Shown piece after piece: positions 1 to 12,692 of a stretch of 64,000 nt of DNA (within the stretch, counting starts at the first letter, position 1; every line of letters starts with the position of its first letter). The DNA lies in assembly GCA_963662155.1 (NCBI GenBank), contig OY759265.1:47356906-47420905 (forward strand), read 5' to 3'. The position numbers were made by a program, and so were the translations under genes. The stretch is from Lamellibrachia columna. Lineage: Eukaryota > Annelida > Polychaeta > Sabellida > Siboglinidae. Below the pieces are notes generated by a model. The model was given only the letters and a program-made list of their open reading frames with translations. It made no database searches and had not been told where the DNA came from.

Positions 1-2170
1 TAATATTGGCTGGCTATAAACGCCTTTTTTGGGAATGTCAACTTGGTCATTTACTATCTTAAACACCATGCCTACGAGGCCTAAGAATGTGGTTATTATG
101 TTGACATATCATACTGATGGGGAACTTTAGCTTAGGCACCAATGGATTATCAGGAATTACTAGTTTCATTACTAATGCACTCATGACACAAGAACTCATC
201 TGAAGACAAGATTAAAAACACACATAATTTACATTTAGCACAAACATCTTGAATATGACTGGGTCACCAACGACCAACACTGTAGCAAGAACTTGGGGGA
301 GGGGTTGTAGGTTGGTTCGATCCTATCCAACAACCCATGTCTGGTACATACAACTTGCAGACGCATTTAGTACCGAATGCTGTACTTAAGTTATGAAGGA
401 ATGCATCAGAACCTGGGAAGAAATTGGAAATACGTGTTTCTGGTGGAATACTGAAACGATTTTACCAAATTTAAAGATGTTGTTTCATTAGCTGCATTGT
501 CACGGGACAGAAGACATACAGGTGTATTGAATCTGGCTCTATTATAGATTGTAAATCGACAAGTCAATTCTGAATTCGAGTAGACAAGTTGCCTGGATAG
601 TGGATTCATGATAAGCTGCCTAATGTTATGTACAATCTGACTTGCAGGAAATACATTTGTTCTAATAAATATAAATCTGACATGCTACACTATAACATGA
701 AGCTGTGCAAACCGGGTACATTAATGGCACTTTCTTAGATCACCTAGAACAAAACATTAAAATAGGTAAGCCTGTGCCGTCAGAACTCAGTGCCAGCGAC
801 AGGCCAATCTGGCAATCGGTCAAAAATTCTGACTTACCGTTGTCAGGATCGCCTTTTTTTGCTGCAGCAGCATTACCCATGATAGATTTGTGGGCCTGAT
901 TTTACAGGATCACGAAATATTTAAATACACTTCAGATTACAGGCTTTTGTTTATTATATCCACGTCAATTATACGATATTTTCGTAAATATCCGAACTCG
1001 TCGACCGCAGTTCGGCTGGTCAAGCCATCAACATTTATCGAACGTAAACAATATTAATCCGCAGGCCACTCATTATACAAGCCGAATCCGTATTTAAGTG
1101 AGTCATTTAAATGTTCTGATAGGTACAATATCTTAAGTATCAACTTCGGAAAATATTAACCGATGCACAATATATGTATATGCACAGTTGGTTGCCAACT
1201 TAACGAACTATATTTTATGTCGGTATAACACACACTCTACAACGGCAATCGACGGAGCATCATGGCGTCTAAAGAAATTATGGGATATGTTTCATGTCAC
1301 GTGGTCAAAAATCTATTTGGATATGCACGCGGTTTCATTAAATAGGGATCGTATACACAGTAACAAATGTTTAACCACGCAATACCAAACTCTATACAAT
1401 TGTCGGAACATGCAACAAATATATTGTAGCACCGTTTTTAACAAAACATAGAAATTGTGATACGAACAATGTGTTCTACTTATTTTTGATACTTGAAAAA
1501 AGGAAAATGTCAATATTTTAATAATAAATTATTATATTACATTTTATCAGGTATGTACCAAATTTTACTTATTACTAAATATAAATATTTGCTTGTAATG
1601 TAGTGTTTAATATAGGCCTAAGTAGTAGTGTGAGTGATGTTTCTGAATATTATTAAGTACCGGTAATTACCATTTCATTGGTTGCATCATAATTTCGATC
1701 TAATAAAACGAAGGCCCTATATGCATACTGTTATACCGGGTTATTTGTCAGCATTAACATTTAAGTGTAATTTTTACACTAAAATTAAAAGCACTCTGTG
1801 GTCTGTTTATATAATGTTGAAGCAGACGTTATTTTAACCCGCTTTTGTTGTTTGTTAGTTCAAAGGTTCATTTATTGGAGCTATAAGCGTTACCATACGT
1901 ACACAACATTCTTGAGCTATATATAGGCCGAGCTATGTATAGGCCCTATACGCGATTCTACTTACGAACTTGTCACCTGTATACATACGCTGAGAGGGTG
2001 AATGATAAGCGGAGGTCACACGACGGGCACGATCAGTACATAATAGGTGTTGATTGGTGGGGCATTTGCCAATTAACGACACCCTAGGTTTCTACAGATA
2101 GCAGCACGCAAGCACACAGAACGTACGCACAGCGCACGACTGCACGAATGCACTTAAATATATGTATATA
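1..2170. other. AT-rich sequence, no gene recognised
   Basis: Only short open frames without recognisable protein character occur here. A GGTTCGATCC string near 311-320 resembles a tRNA B box but has no partner A box or acceptor stem. No tandem array or transposon end is visible. Confidence 0.5.
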
Positions 2171-2882
2171 GGATAACCTGGGACAAAACGGCCGTTGGAG
2201 GTAAGACGCCCCCACGCCCGCCCAGCACGTACGCAAAATATAAAACACTGAACGTCCCAAAATCTGTTGCAAAATGATGTTAACATCAATCGGATACCCA
2301 CCCGAAAGCTCGATAACACGAGACAGACGTAAATAAGTCAGTGTTTTTTTTTAACATTTATAATGATGCCCTATTATACGCTCTGATCTAATATTTTGGC
2401 AATAGTGAAATGGTGTAATTCACGTTGCATAATTTACGTTCTGCAAACATGTAAGCTGTAATTATGATCGAATATTACTAAGCCAATATTATATTATGTA
2501 TGGATTACAAGGTGTATGTTAGCTGCAATTTAAATTTAGCAACCATAATGGCTATATATTACTATCATACAATTTGTATATATACATTTTAATTTCAGGC
2601 AATCGTTCGTTCATATAAACGAAATCTAAGGGGGGCTATGGACCGTGTTGCCCCACGCAGAAGAACGTATTGAACCATCCCTGGGGCAAGACAGCTTTTT
2701 GGATACTCTTAGTATTTTTTAAATGCAACTCAGCTTGGTTGTTAATTTACTGAAACTAGTTTTCCAGTGGGTAACCCAAACATCTGTCTACAATATGAAC
2801 ACATTAAAGACGTGTTAACGTAGTTTAATGGCGTACAATTTGAACGTTTTCCTTAGGGGACCGCCCTGCCCCAGGTTACCCT
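2171..2882. mobile_element. Non-autonomous TIR element, copy 1 (MITE-like)
   Basis: The left end reads GGATAACCTGGGACA and the right end is the inverse, TGCCCCAGGTTACCC, giving imperfect terminal inverted repeats of about 24 bp. TATA stands outside both ends, so a TA or TATA target duplication is possible. The interior matches the copy at 5546-6031 over most of its length, including the stretches around 2222-2300, 2690-2760 and 2790-2880. This copy is about 225 bp longer, the extra sequence lying between roughly 2430 and 2630. There is no transposase frame. Superfamily is not assigned. Confidence 0.7.
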
Positions 2883-4305
<1,423 letters not shown>

Positions 4306-5545
4306 GACATATGCAAAAAAGTTATTTAGCATGCGTTTATTGTGGACATTTCACATTCTTTTAAGACTGGTTAATTATTTAAGTAGCTTCTGAAGCCAAC
4401 TATTACAACTCCAAACTAACCAATTTAAAGTCAAATAGATGAATACTATCAGATTAGGCTATATACAAATGCTGCGCGAGTTATTATCTCGTTCTATTAA
4501 CATTATCAATAGCTTTTGCTTTTTTGGTAGTACCTAATGTTGGATTACAAATTGATATAATACTTACCACATATGTTTGAATTTTTATACATTTGAATGT
4601 TATTTAATGTTTTATTATTTGGTATGTTATTGATTTTATTTAAGTTACTTATGCATGAATTATTTTGTTGAGGTTGGACGGCGAAACATCGTGTTAGTGT
4701 CGCTACCTGGAGGAAACAAGTATGGATGCATTGGCGAAAAGAGCCTTACACTTAGTATCGCGAAATATCTTTGTTGCACCTAGCCTCATTTTGTTGCATA
4801 TTGAATAAAGTTATTTCAAGATATACACAGCACAACATTTACAAGCGAAATCGATTATTCCTAAAAACATCGTTTGCCGTGTTCGCAGATCGACATCAAT
4901 AGTATTTTCTTGGTGCGTTTCACTGGTCTCGTAAAATAACAGTGGCGCCATCTGCCGATCAAATTAATAGACTAGAAGTCTAAATATATTTTTTTTTAAT
5001 CCAAACTCTTTTCTCGTAAAGAGGTTACTAAATATGACAACAATTCACACAGTAATATAGAGTTACTGCCCGAATTGTCTAAGCGTGACTGAATTAACCC
5101 TGATCATATCGAGTTACTGCGACCCGATGGTCTAGATCTGGGACTGGGATATCAAAATACAATATTTTATGTTGATGAAGTAAGTTGGTAAGGCGATGCC
5201 ACGTACGGATGGCGACCGGGTTCTGCATTCCCATGGCCCACGAGTTCCAATTACGCCCATGTTGTTATCGAACTATCCACATCGTACGTTACGTACATAC
5301 GCCGTATGTTTCCATTAGTCTTGTTTCTACGGAAGTGCTGTCAATCGATAAACGATATCGTCCTCCTGACGTGCAGCTGCACATACTGGCATGCGTAATT
5401 TTGATTCCTATCAATATACCAGACAATAAATATAAGTAATCAATTAAAACAAAAACGGCCACAGAGGGCGTAATTGCTTTGAGAATATTCACGACTGTAA
5501 TTTAATAGGTCTACGTATTGTTTCCAAATAGAAATATTACGGTAG
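4306..5545. other. Unique sequence without a recognised gene
   Basis: AT-rich sequence. TTGAATAAAG near 4800 could be an old polyadenylation signal. GGCGCCATCTGCCG at about 4945-4958 partly resembles a CTCF-type motif. No coding exon can be supported. Confidence 0.4.
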
Positions 5546-6031
5546 GGTAACCTGGGGCAACACGGCCCCTGGAGGTAAGACGTATGCAAAATATAAAACT
5601 GTGAACGTCCCCAAATCTTGTGCAAAATGAAGCTAACTTCTATCTTATATCCACCCCGAAAGCTCAGCAATTAAATCAGTGTGTTTATAAACTTTTATAT
5701 GCACCATTATATGTACTGATTTAATATTTTGCCAATAGTAAAATGGTGAAACTCACTACACAACGGTGTGAATCTTGGACGTAATTGGTGATATGATCAT
5801 AGACAGAGGACCGTCTTGCCCCATCCCTGGGGCTAGACGGCTTTTTTATACTCTTACTATTTTTCAAATGCAACTCAGCTAGGTTATTTATTTACTGAAA
5901 ATAGTTTTCCATTGGGTTACACACACATGTCCATAATGTGAACACATTAAAGACATGCAGTTTAGTGCCGTAGTTTAATGGTATACAATTTGAAAGTTTT
6001 CCTTAAGGGGACCGCGCTGCCCCAGGTTAAA
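5546..6031. mobile_element. Non-autonomous TIR element, copy 2 (MITE-like)
   Basis: The left end reads GGTAACCTGGGGCAACACGG and the right end closes with CCGCGCTGCCCCAGGTTAA, a clear inverted pair of about 24 bp. The interior aligns with copy 1 at 2171-2882: the AAAATATAAAAC segment, the CCGAAAGCTC segment, the AATATTTTG-CCAATAGT segment and the CTCAGCTNGGTT segment all recur in order. At about 486 bp this is the shorter copy. No transposase is encoded, so mobility would need an autonomous relative elsewhere. Confidence 0.75.
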
Positions 6032-6845
6032 TAGCGTACATGCACTTACTGCATGGTGTAATGTTATCTATGACCTGTCTGATGTTGTTTTAGTGGCGTA
6101 GCTGTGTTAATTGGCCGGAGTATTAATATAAATGGGCTATCAGTCTAAGCATGCCTCGGTGCAAAATATCCTAACAGGATATATAGCCGAGTAATTATCC
6201 AGAAAATATCCAGACAGACACCTTAGTCAGAATAGCGGCGCCACACGATGGACGAAAAGCAGCCAAAGGTCGAAGAGTCGGGGAGTAAGCGAGACTAAAA
6301 GAATGCTGCCACCTTCCGGCGTCCCGAAAGACGGCATTGTGTAATTATTATGCGCTCGGGGGCGAGTAAGTTTTATGCTCCGCACATAATGGACGCTTTT
6401 TTCGTGCTAAAATTTATCCGCATTCAAATATTATCCGCGATGCTAGTGATAGAACGTATTATATAGAAAACACGAAGCTACCGTGTCTATACATGTGGTG
6501 AGTTTTCTTTATCAGTCGCTGTTGCACTTAGGTGTGCAAAAAAACAGCCAGCGCCACTGTCACACCTGCCCGTGTCGTTGACAGACGGACATGTCAACAT
6601 AGGTGCCACCGAAGGCCGTGCAGTCGTTGCACGTCGCTTTTTATGTCAGTCTCAAAAGATCCCCTGGCTATAGTAGGCGTCACTCAGGAAGACATTCGTA
6701 ATTTGTGATTGTAGAAACGGGTTTCAAAAGCCTTATAGTCGTTAAGAAGGTCCACACTATTTTGCAATTAATCACGTGATGTTTTTTTCCAATCAAAACG
6801 TCTATATTTTATGCATTGGCCCAATGTCAAGATCTATTCCCGCCA
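6032..6845. other. Unique sequence without a recognised gene
   Basis: Mixed-composition spacer between the TIR element and CR1 fragment A. No long frame, repeat or RNA gene is visible. The CR1 homology begins abruptly near 6846, as expected for 5' truncation. Confidence 0.4.
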
Positions 6846-7412
6846 ATGGTTTCAGAGCAGTGTGGTATTGCAGCTTCAAAGGGTAATCAAATTCTTGGAT
6901 TGATTAGAAGAAACATAACATACAAGGGAAAAAAGTTAATTATACCTCTTTATAAAGCAATAGTTAGACCTCATTTAGAATACTGTATACAAGCATGGAG
7001 ACCATATCGTAAGAAAGATATAGATACGCTTGAACGCATACAAAGGAGAGCAACTAAAATGATTCCAGAACTGAGAGACCTTAGTTATGAAGAACGCCTG
7101 AAAGAATGTGGTTTAACAACTCTAGAGACAAGGAGGTTAAGAGGAGATCAGATTGAAGTTTTTAAGATATTGAATGGGTATAAAAATATTGATAGAAATA
7201 TGTTTTTCTCACTCAAGAAGGATAGCAGAACTAGAGGACATGAGGTAAAATTAGTAAAGGATCAATGTAGATTGGACATCAGGAAGCACTCGTTCTCACA
7301 GAGGACAATAAATGAATGGAACAAATTGTCTACAGATTGTGTAACTGCTAGCAGCGTGAATATGTTTAAAAACAAGGTTGACACATATCTCAGGAGGGCG
7401 GGTTATAAGTAG
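6846..7412 (+). pseudogene. CR1-like ORF2, C-terminal part only
   Basis: An uninterrupted frame of about 188 codons encodes the region after the reverse-transcriptase catalytic motifs. It contains IRRNITYKGKKLIIPLYKAI, then RPHLEYCIQAWRPY, KDIDTLERIQRRATKMIP, LSYEERLKECGLTTLETRRL, a TRGHEVKL segment and a final INEWNKLS...FKNKVDTYLRRAGYK. The order matches the thumb and C-terminal region of vertebrate CR1 proteins. No palm domain, YADD-type motif or endonuclease is present, so the product cannot retrotranspose. Against fragment C it differs at about five residues over 187, which indicates a young family. An upstream methionine at 6816 lies in flanking sequence and is not the element's own start. 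Confidence 0.85.
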
Positions 7413-7504
7413 ATGAACATTGTTGGACTCTCGATAAGCCAATGGCTTCCTTGTCCACTTGCCATCTGGGCCTTTGGCTTGGATGGCAAATCTTGTTGTT
7501 AAAT
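6846..7504 (+). mobile_element. CR1-like LINE fragment A, 5'-truncated
   Basis: This is the 3' end of a CR1/L2-group non-LTR retrotransposon: the last part of ORF2, then a 3' UTR of about 90 bp. The UTR carries the shared phrase ACTCTCGATAAGCCAATGGC and ends in GGCAAATCTTGTTGTTAAAT, without a poly(A) tail. The same UTR occurs in fragments B, C and D and in the scrap at 53961. Truncation at the 5' side is the usual result of incomplete target-primed reverse transcription. Confidence 0.9.
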
Positions 7505-8589
7505 GGACATTTGATATAGCGACTGAAAGATCAGACCCTAGGACATTATTTTCACTTACGAAATTTATATAATGCATCTCCGGCTAACTAACGCTGGAAA
7601 TGTAAACAGAAGTGTCGCGATTTTCTATGACGTTTTTTGTTTTGTTTTCGCCGTTCGAATCTGACATTTTGATCACCGGCGCGGACGTGCATCAAATAGA
7701 CTGATACCACTCTCAGCTTGACTTGTTTATAACATTGGCGGCAAGCCAGCGCCACGAGAAAGAAAGGGTTAACAGTCATCATCGACCGAGTAAGTGAGTC
7801 GAAACAATTTACGTAACGGTCGTAATTAAATGGGTCGTAACGTTAAAGACGCAACGGACGGTGGTTATGTGCGCAGGCAACGGCGGACAATTTGTTGTGT
7901 TGAAAGCTTCGTCAGTTGTCAGCGGTGCCGGTGATGGAGGGGATGTTGCAATGGCACACGGGGAGCGACAGGCCAGACTGAGCAGGTATGCATCGGCGAA
8001 TACATAGCTAAGTATAAACACCGCAGCTTCGTGTTTTCTATATACATGACCGACACGCACTGACGCTTTGCTGAAGACGTTCTGGCTGATGGACAACGCT
8101 TGAGAAAAAGTCGGTGAAACTGATTACGCCTTCTGAGGTCAACCAGGGCCGCGGACTCTCTCTCTCACCTAACGGCGCTATGAATCATTGTAAACAAATA
8201 CGTCGCAGAAACACGGATATAAATAGAGCTGAAAGCTAAGCGCTAAAAACGGAATGCAAGTGGCTAAATTAATCGAGCAAGATGCTGCGTGAACAAGATA
8301 ATATCCAGGGCTTAGACGTTGTTGATGATGATGGATGACTCGTTCGACCCGCCCGACGAACACACGTGCGTCTTATTGTAAGGTGTTACGTACCCAGTTC
8401 TGGCCAGTCGGTCTATCGTCACGTACGCTAACAAATTCTAATCGTACGACCCGCCGTCCCATACAACGGGTACGAGCTACGCACCCCCAGCGTCTATTGA
8501 ACACGATGTTTCTGTCACACGGTCCTTCGTCGCATAGAAAATATTCAGGCAACACGACCAGTTATCACCTTGGAACTGCCGCTGTCATG
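7505..8589. other. Unique sequence without a recognised gene
   Basis: Moderately GC-rich spacer. Overlapping open frames on both strands look random in composition and lack domain motifs or paired splice signals. Confidence 0.35.
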
Positions 8590-8662
8590 CCAATGTCGCC
8601 GCTACAGAGCCAATGTCGCCGCTACAGAGCCAATGTCGCCGCTACAGAGCCAATGTCGCCGA
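8590..8662. repeat. 20-bp tandem repeat, about 3.5 copies
   Basis: The unit CCAATGTCGCCGCTACAGAG is repeated three times without change and followed by a partial copy that runs into GAGCCAAGC. Identity between units suggests recent expansion. Confidence 0.9.
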
Positions 8663-8854
8663 GCCAAGCCGGCGGATTACCACATAAACTGGTTCGACGA
8701 CGATCGACTTTCCTAGTAGTTTGTAACATCTTCATACACCCAGCCTAACGACAACAACACGAATGGCCAATGTTTGGCGAGGTCAAGTCTCAGGACCAGT
8801 TCCACCAATGTGTCCGTTGCGTAGTCTGCTGCGTTCTTCGGGTATAACACACTA

Positions 8855-9521
8855 CGTGTTCCGTTTACGTCAACAATGCACTGTGAGTTCTGTTAACGTC
8901 AACAATGCATTGTATGTTCCGTTTACGTCAACAATGCATTGTGAGTTCCATTGACGTCAACAATGCACTGTGTGTTCCGTTGACGTCAACAATACACTGT
9001 ATGTTCCGTTGACGTCAGCAATGCATTGTGAGTTCCGTTGACGTCAACAATCCACTGTGTTCCGTTGACGTCAACAATGATCCGTGTGTCCCTTTGACGT
9101 CAACAATTCACTGCGTGTTCAGTTGACGTCAACAATACATTGTGTGTTCAGTTGACGTCAATAATGCACTGTGTGTTCCGCTGACGTCAACAATGCACTG
9201 GGTGTTCCATTAACGTAAACAATACACTGTGTGTTCAGTTGACGTCAACACTGCACTGTGTGTTCCGTTGAGGTCAACACTGCACTGTGTGTTCAGTTGA
9301 CGTCGCCAATGCATTGTGTGTTCAGTAAACGTCACCAGTGCACTGTGCGGTCAGTTGACGTCGCCAATGCACTGTGTGTTCAGTTGACGTCGCCAATGCA
9401 TTGTGTGTTCAGTTGACGTCACCAATGCACTGTGTGTTCAGTTGACGTCGCCAATGCACTGTGTGTTCAGTTGACGTCGCCAATGCACTGTGTGTTCAGT
9501 TGACGTCGCCAATGCACTGTG
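8855..9521. repeat. 29-bp minisatellite with CRE-like core, about 23 copies
   Basis: The unit is close to GTTCAGTTGACGTC followed by (A/G)(A/C)CAATGCACTGTGT. About eleven units contain the full palindrome TGACGTCA, the consensus CREB/ATF site; others have one or two changes. Units on the left carry GTCAACAATG and those on the right GTCGCCAATG, so variants have spread in blocks. No coding potential is evident. Whether the sites bind CREB/ATF proteins is inference. Confidence 0.93.
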
Positions 9522-10552
9522 CACTGGTTGTTTTCGTTGTGTACTTGTGTTTACTCTCGGGGTTCTCGAGAGAGCCTAGTTCTTCTTTCCCGCAGGTGTG
9601 GCTCAACGGGCGGTGGGGAGCAGGCTTGGATCAGTCCGTACATATGGGAGGTCGCTTCGTGGTGAAATGGACAATGCGCCTAATTATCCATCCAGAGGTG
9701 GCTATTGAGAATATATGATATCATTGAATATTACACCAGAGATTATACCTAACGACATTTCGCGGCAAATTGGAGTTTTTACTTGGAAACAGATTAGTAA
9801 ACACACTCTTACTGCGGCGTTTGGCAGCAACTCTCTTGCGTAATTTACACGTCACTCGAAACACCGACGATGAAGGTATATCGCATACAAGTCCATCGCT
9901 AAGGTTGTCAGTGCAAGGATGGAAAGCCCATGGCCATGCCATTCGGGAAACCAACACACCTGACCAGGCACACGTCTCGACACGATAAAGTCACTTACCA
10001 TCAAACTCGGCCATGTTACAACTGTGCAATGAAGGCAAAACGACGCACAGTTGGCGATGACGACAGCTCCTTGTTGGCGTGTTTCCTCCGCCTATCTATT
10101 TCGAGAGGGGACGCGCGCATCCCAGGCACTCTTCCCTCTACGAACTCTCCCAACTGACTATGCGCATATATTATTATCAGCCCTTCCCGACGCCGGACTT
10201 ATATATGCTGTTAACGTTTACGTTATGCCACTAGCACCTCTCTGGCGAACGCGGCTGGACGACTAAAGCAAGCTCCTGATGTAGAGCACGCGGCCCAAGC
10301 ATTCCGCAAAATCCGCTTGCCTCGTACAGGATTCACTGACAGGCGGCAACCGAAGAGAGACGCTGAGGCTAGCCCAACGCCGCCTGTCAAGTCGGGGAGC
10401 GGGAAAGACCATCTAGGCGAGAGACACGGCTTGGCATCTTGTCGAGGAAAATTCCCGGGAACCGATAGCCGGGCGCTGGTCATTTACGCAAGAAACGTGG
10501 ACCAAATTTATGCATCAGGCAAATCTTTAGGTCGATTCACATATGCGTGGGA
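9522..10552. other. Unique sequence left of the 39-bp array
   Basis: Mixed sequence with short frames on both strands. A frame opening at 10317 runs into the array and stays open only because the 39-bp unit lacks stops. I see no supported exon. Confidence 0.35.
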
Positions 10553-12692
10553 TATCACGCTCCAACTAACACCGCCCACCCGGCCCTTACACTTCATACT
10601 CCAACTAACACTGTCCACCCGGCCCTCACACTTCACGCTCCAACTAACACCGCCCACCCGGCCCTTACACTTCACACTCCAACTAACACTGTCCACCCGG
10701 CCCTCACGCTTCACTCTCCAGTTAACCACCGCCCACCCGGCCCCACACTTCACTCTCCAACTAACACTGTCCACCCGGCCCTCACACTTCACTCTCCAAC
10801 TAACACTGTCCACCCGGCCCTCACACTTCACACTCCAGTTAACCACCGCCCACCCGGCCCTTACACTTCACACTCCAACTAACACTGTCCACCCGGCCCT
10901 CACACTTCACACTCCAGTTAACCACCGCCCACCCGGCCCCACACTTCACTCTCCAACTAACAATGTCCACCCGGCCCTCACACTTCACTCTCCAACTAAC
11001 ACTGTCCACCCGGCCCTCACACTTCACACTCCAGTTAACCACCGCCCACCCGGCCCCACACTTCACTCTCCAACTAACACTGTCCACCCGGCCCTCACAC
11101 TTCACTCTCCAACTAACACTGTCCACCCGGCCCTCACACTTCACACTCCAGCTAACCACCGCCCACCCGGCCACACACTTCACTCTCCAACTAACACCGC
11201 CCACCCGGCCCTCACACTTCACTCTCCAACTAACACTGTCCACCCGGCCCTCACACTTCACACTCCAGTTAACCACCGCCCACCCGGCCCCACACTTCAC
11301 TCTCCAACTAACACCGCCCACGCGGCCCCACACTTCACTCTCCAACTAACACTGTCCACCCGGCCCTCACACTTCACTCTCCAACTAACACCGCCCACCC
11401 GGCCCTTACACTTCACACTCCAACTAACACTGTCCACCCGGCCCTCACGCTTCACTCTCCAGTTAACCACCGCCCACCCGGCCCCACACTTCACTCTCCA
11501 ACTAACACTGTCCACCCGGCCATCACACTTCACTCTCCAACTAACACTGTCCACCCGGCCCTCACACTTCACACTCCAGTTAACCACCGCCCACCCGGCC
11601 CTTACACTTCACACTTCACATATGCGTGGGATATCACGCTCCAACTAACACCGCCCACCCGGCCCTTACACTTCATACTCCAACTAACACTGTCCACCCG
11701 GCCCTCACACTTCACGCTCCAACTAACACCGCCCACCCGGCCCTTACACTTCACACTCCAACTAACACTGTCCACCCGGCCCTCACGCTTCACTCTCCAG
11801 TTAACCACCGCCCACCCGGCCCCACACTTCACTCTCCAACTAACACTGTCCACCCGGCCCTCACACTTCACTCTCCAACTAACACTGTCCACCCGGCCCT
11901 CACACTTCACACTCCAGTTAACCACCGCCCACCCGGCCCTTACACTTCACACTCCAACTAACACTGTCCACCCGGCCCTCACACTTCACACTCCAGTTAA
12001 CCACCGCCCACCCGGCCCCACACTTCACTCTCCAACTAACACTGTCCACCCGGCCCTCACACTTCACTCTCCAACTAACACTGTCCACCCGGCCCTCACA
12101 CTTCACACTCCAGTTAACCACCGCCCACCCGGCCCCACACTTCACTCTCCAACTAACACTGTCCACCCGGCCCTCACACTTCACTCTCCAACTAACACTG
12201 TCCACCCGGCCCTCACACTTCACACTCCAGTTAACCACCGCCCACCCGGCCCCACACTTCACTCTCCAACTAACACCGCCCACCCGGCCCTCACACTTCA
12301 CTCTCCAACTAACACTGTCCACCCGGCCCTCACACTTCACACTCCAGTTAACCACCGCCCACCCGGCCCCACACTTCACTCTCCAACTAACACCGCCCAC
12401 GCGGCCCCACACTTCACTCTCCAACTAACACTGTCCACCCGGCCCTCACACTTCACTCTCCAACTAACACTGTCCACCCGGCCCTCACACTTCACACTCC
12501 AGTTAACCACCGCCCACCCGGCCCCACACTTCACTCTCCAACTAACACCGCCCACCCGGCCCTCACACTTCACTCTCCAACTAACACTGTCCACCCGGCC
12601 CTCACACTTCACACTCCAGTTAACCACCGCCCACCCGGCCCTTACACTTCACACTCCAACTAACACTGTCCACCCGGCCCTCACACTTCACA
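10535..12692. repeat. Higher-order duplication, period 1079 bp
   Basis: The phrase TTCACATATGCGTGGGATAT at 10535 marks the left edge of the 39-bp array and recurs inside it at 11614. The open frames 10547-10882 and 11626-11961 have identical translations, and the minus frames 10839-11345 and 11918-12424 show the same shift of 1079. A block including the array edge was therefore duplicated in tandem. The second block drifts from the first near its right side. Confidence 0.85.

Noticed and set aside
300..345. GGTTCGATCC resembling a tRNA B box
   Set aside because: No A box at the right distance and no acceptor-stem pairing.
10317..11648. 443-residue open frame starting before the 39-bp array
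   Set aside because: Nearly all of it is the translated 39-bp unit. The short unique part has no recognisable domain.
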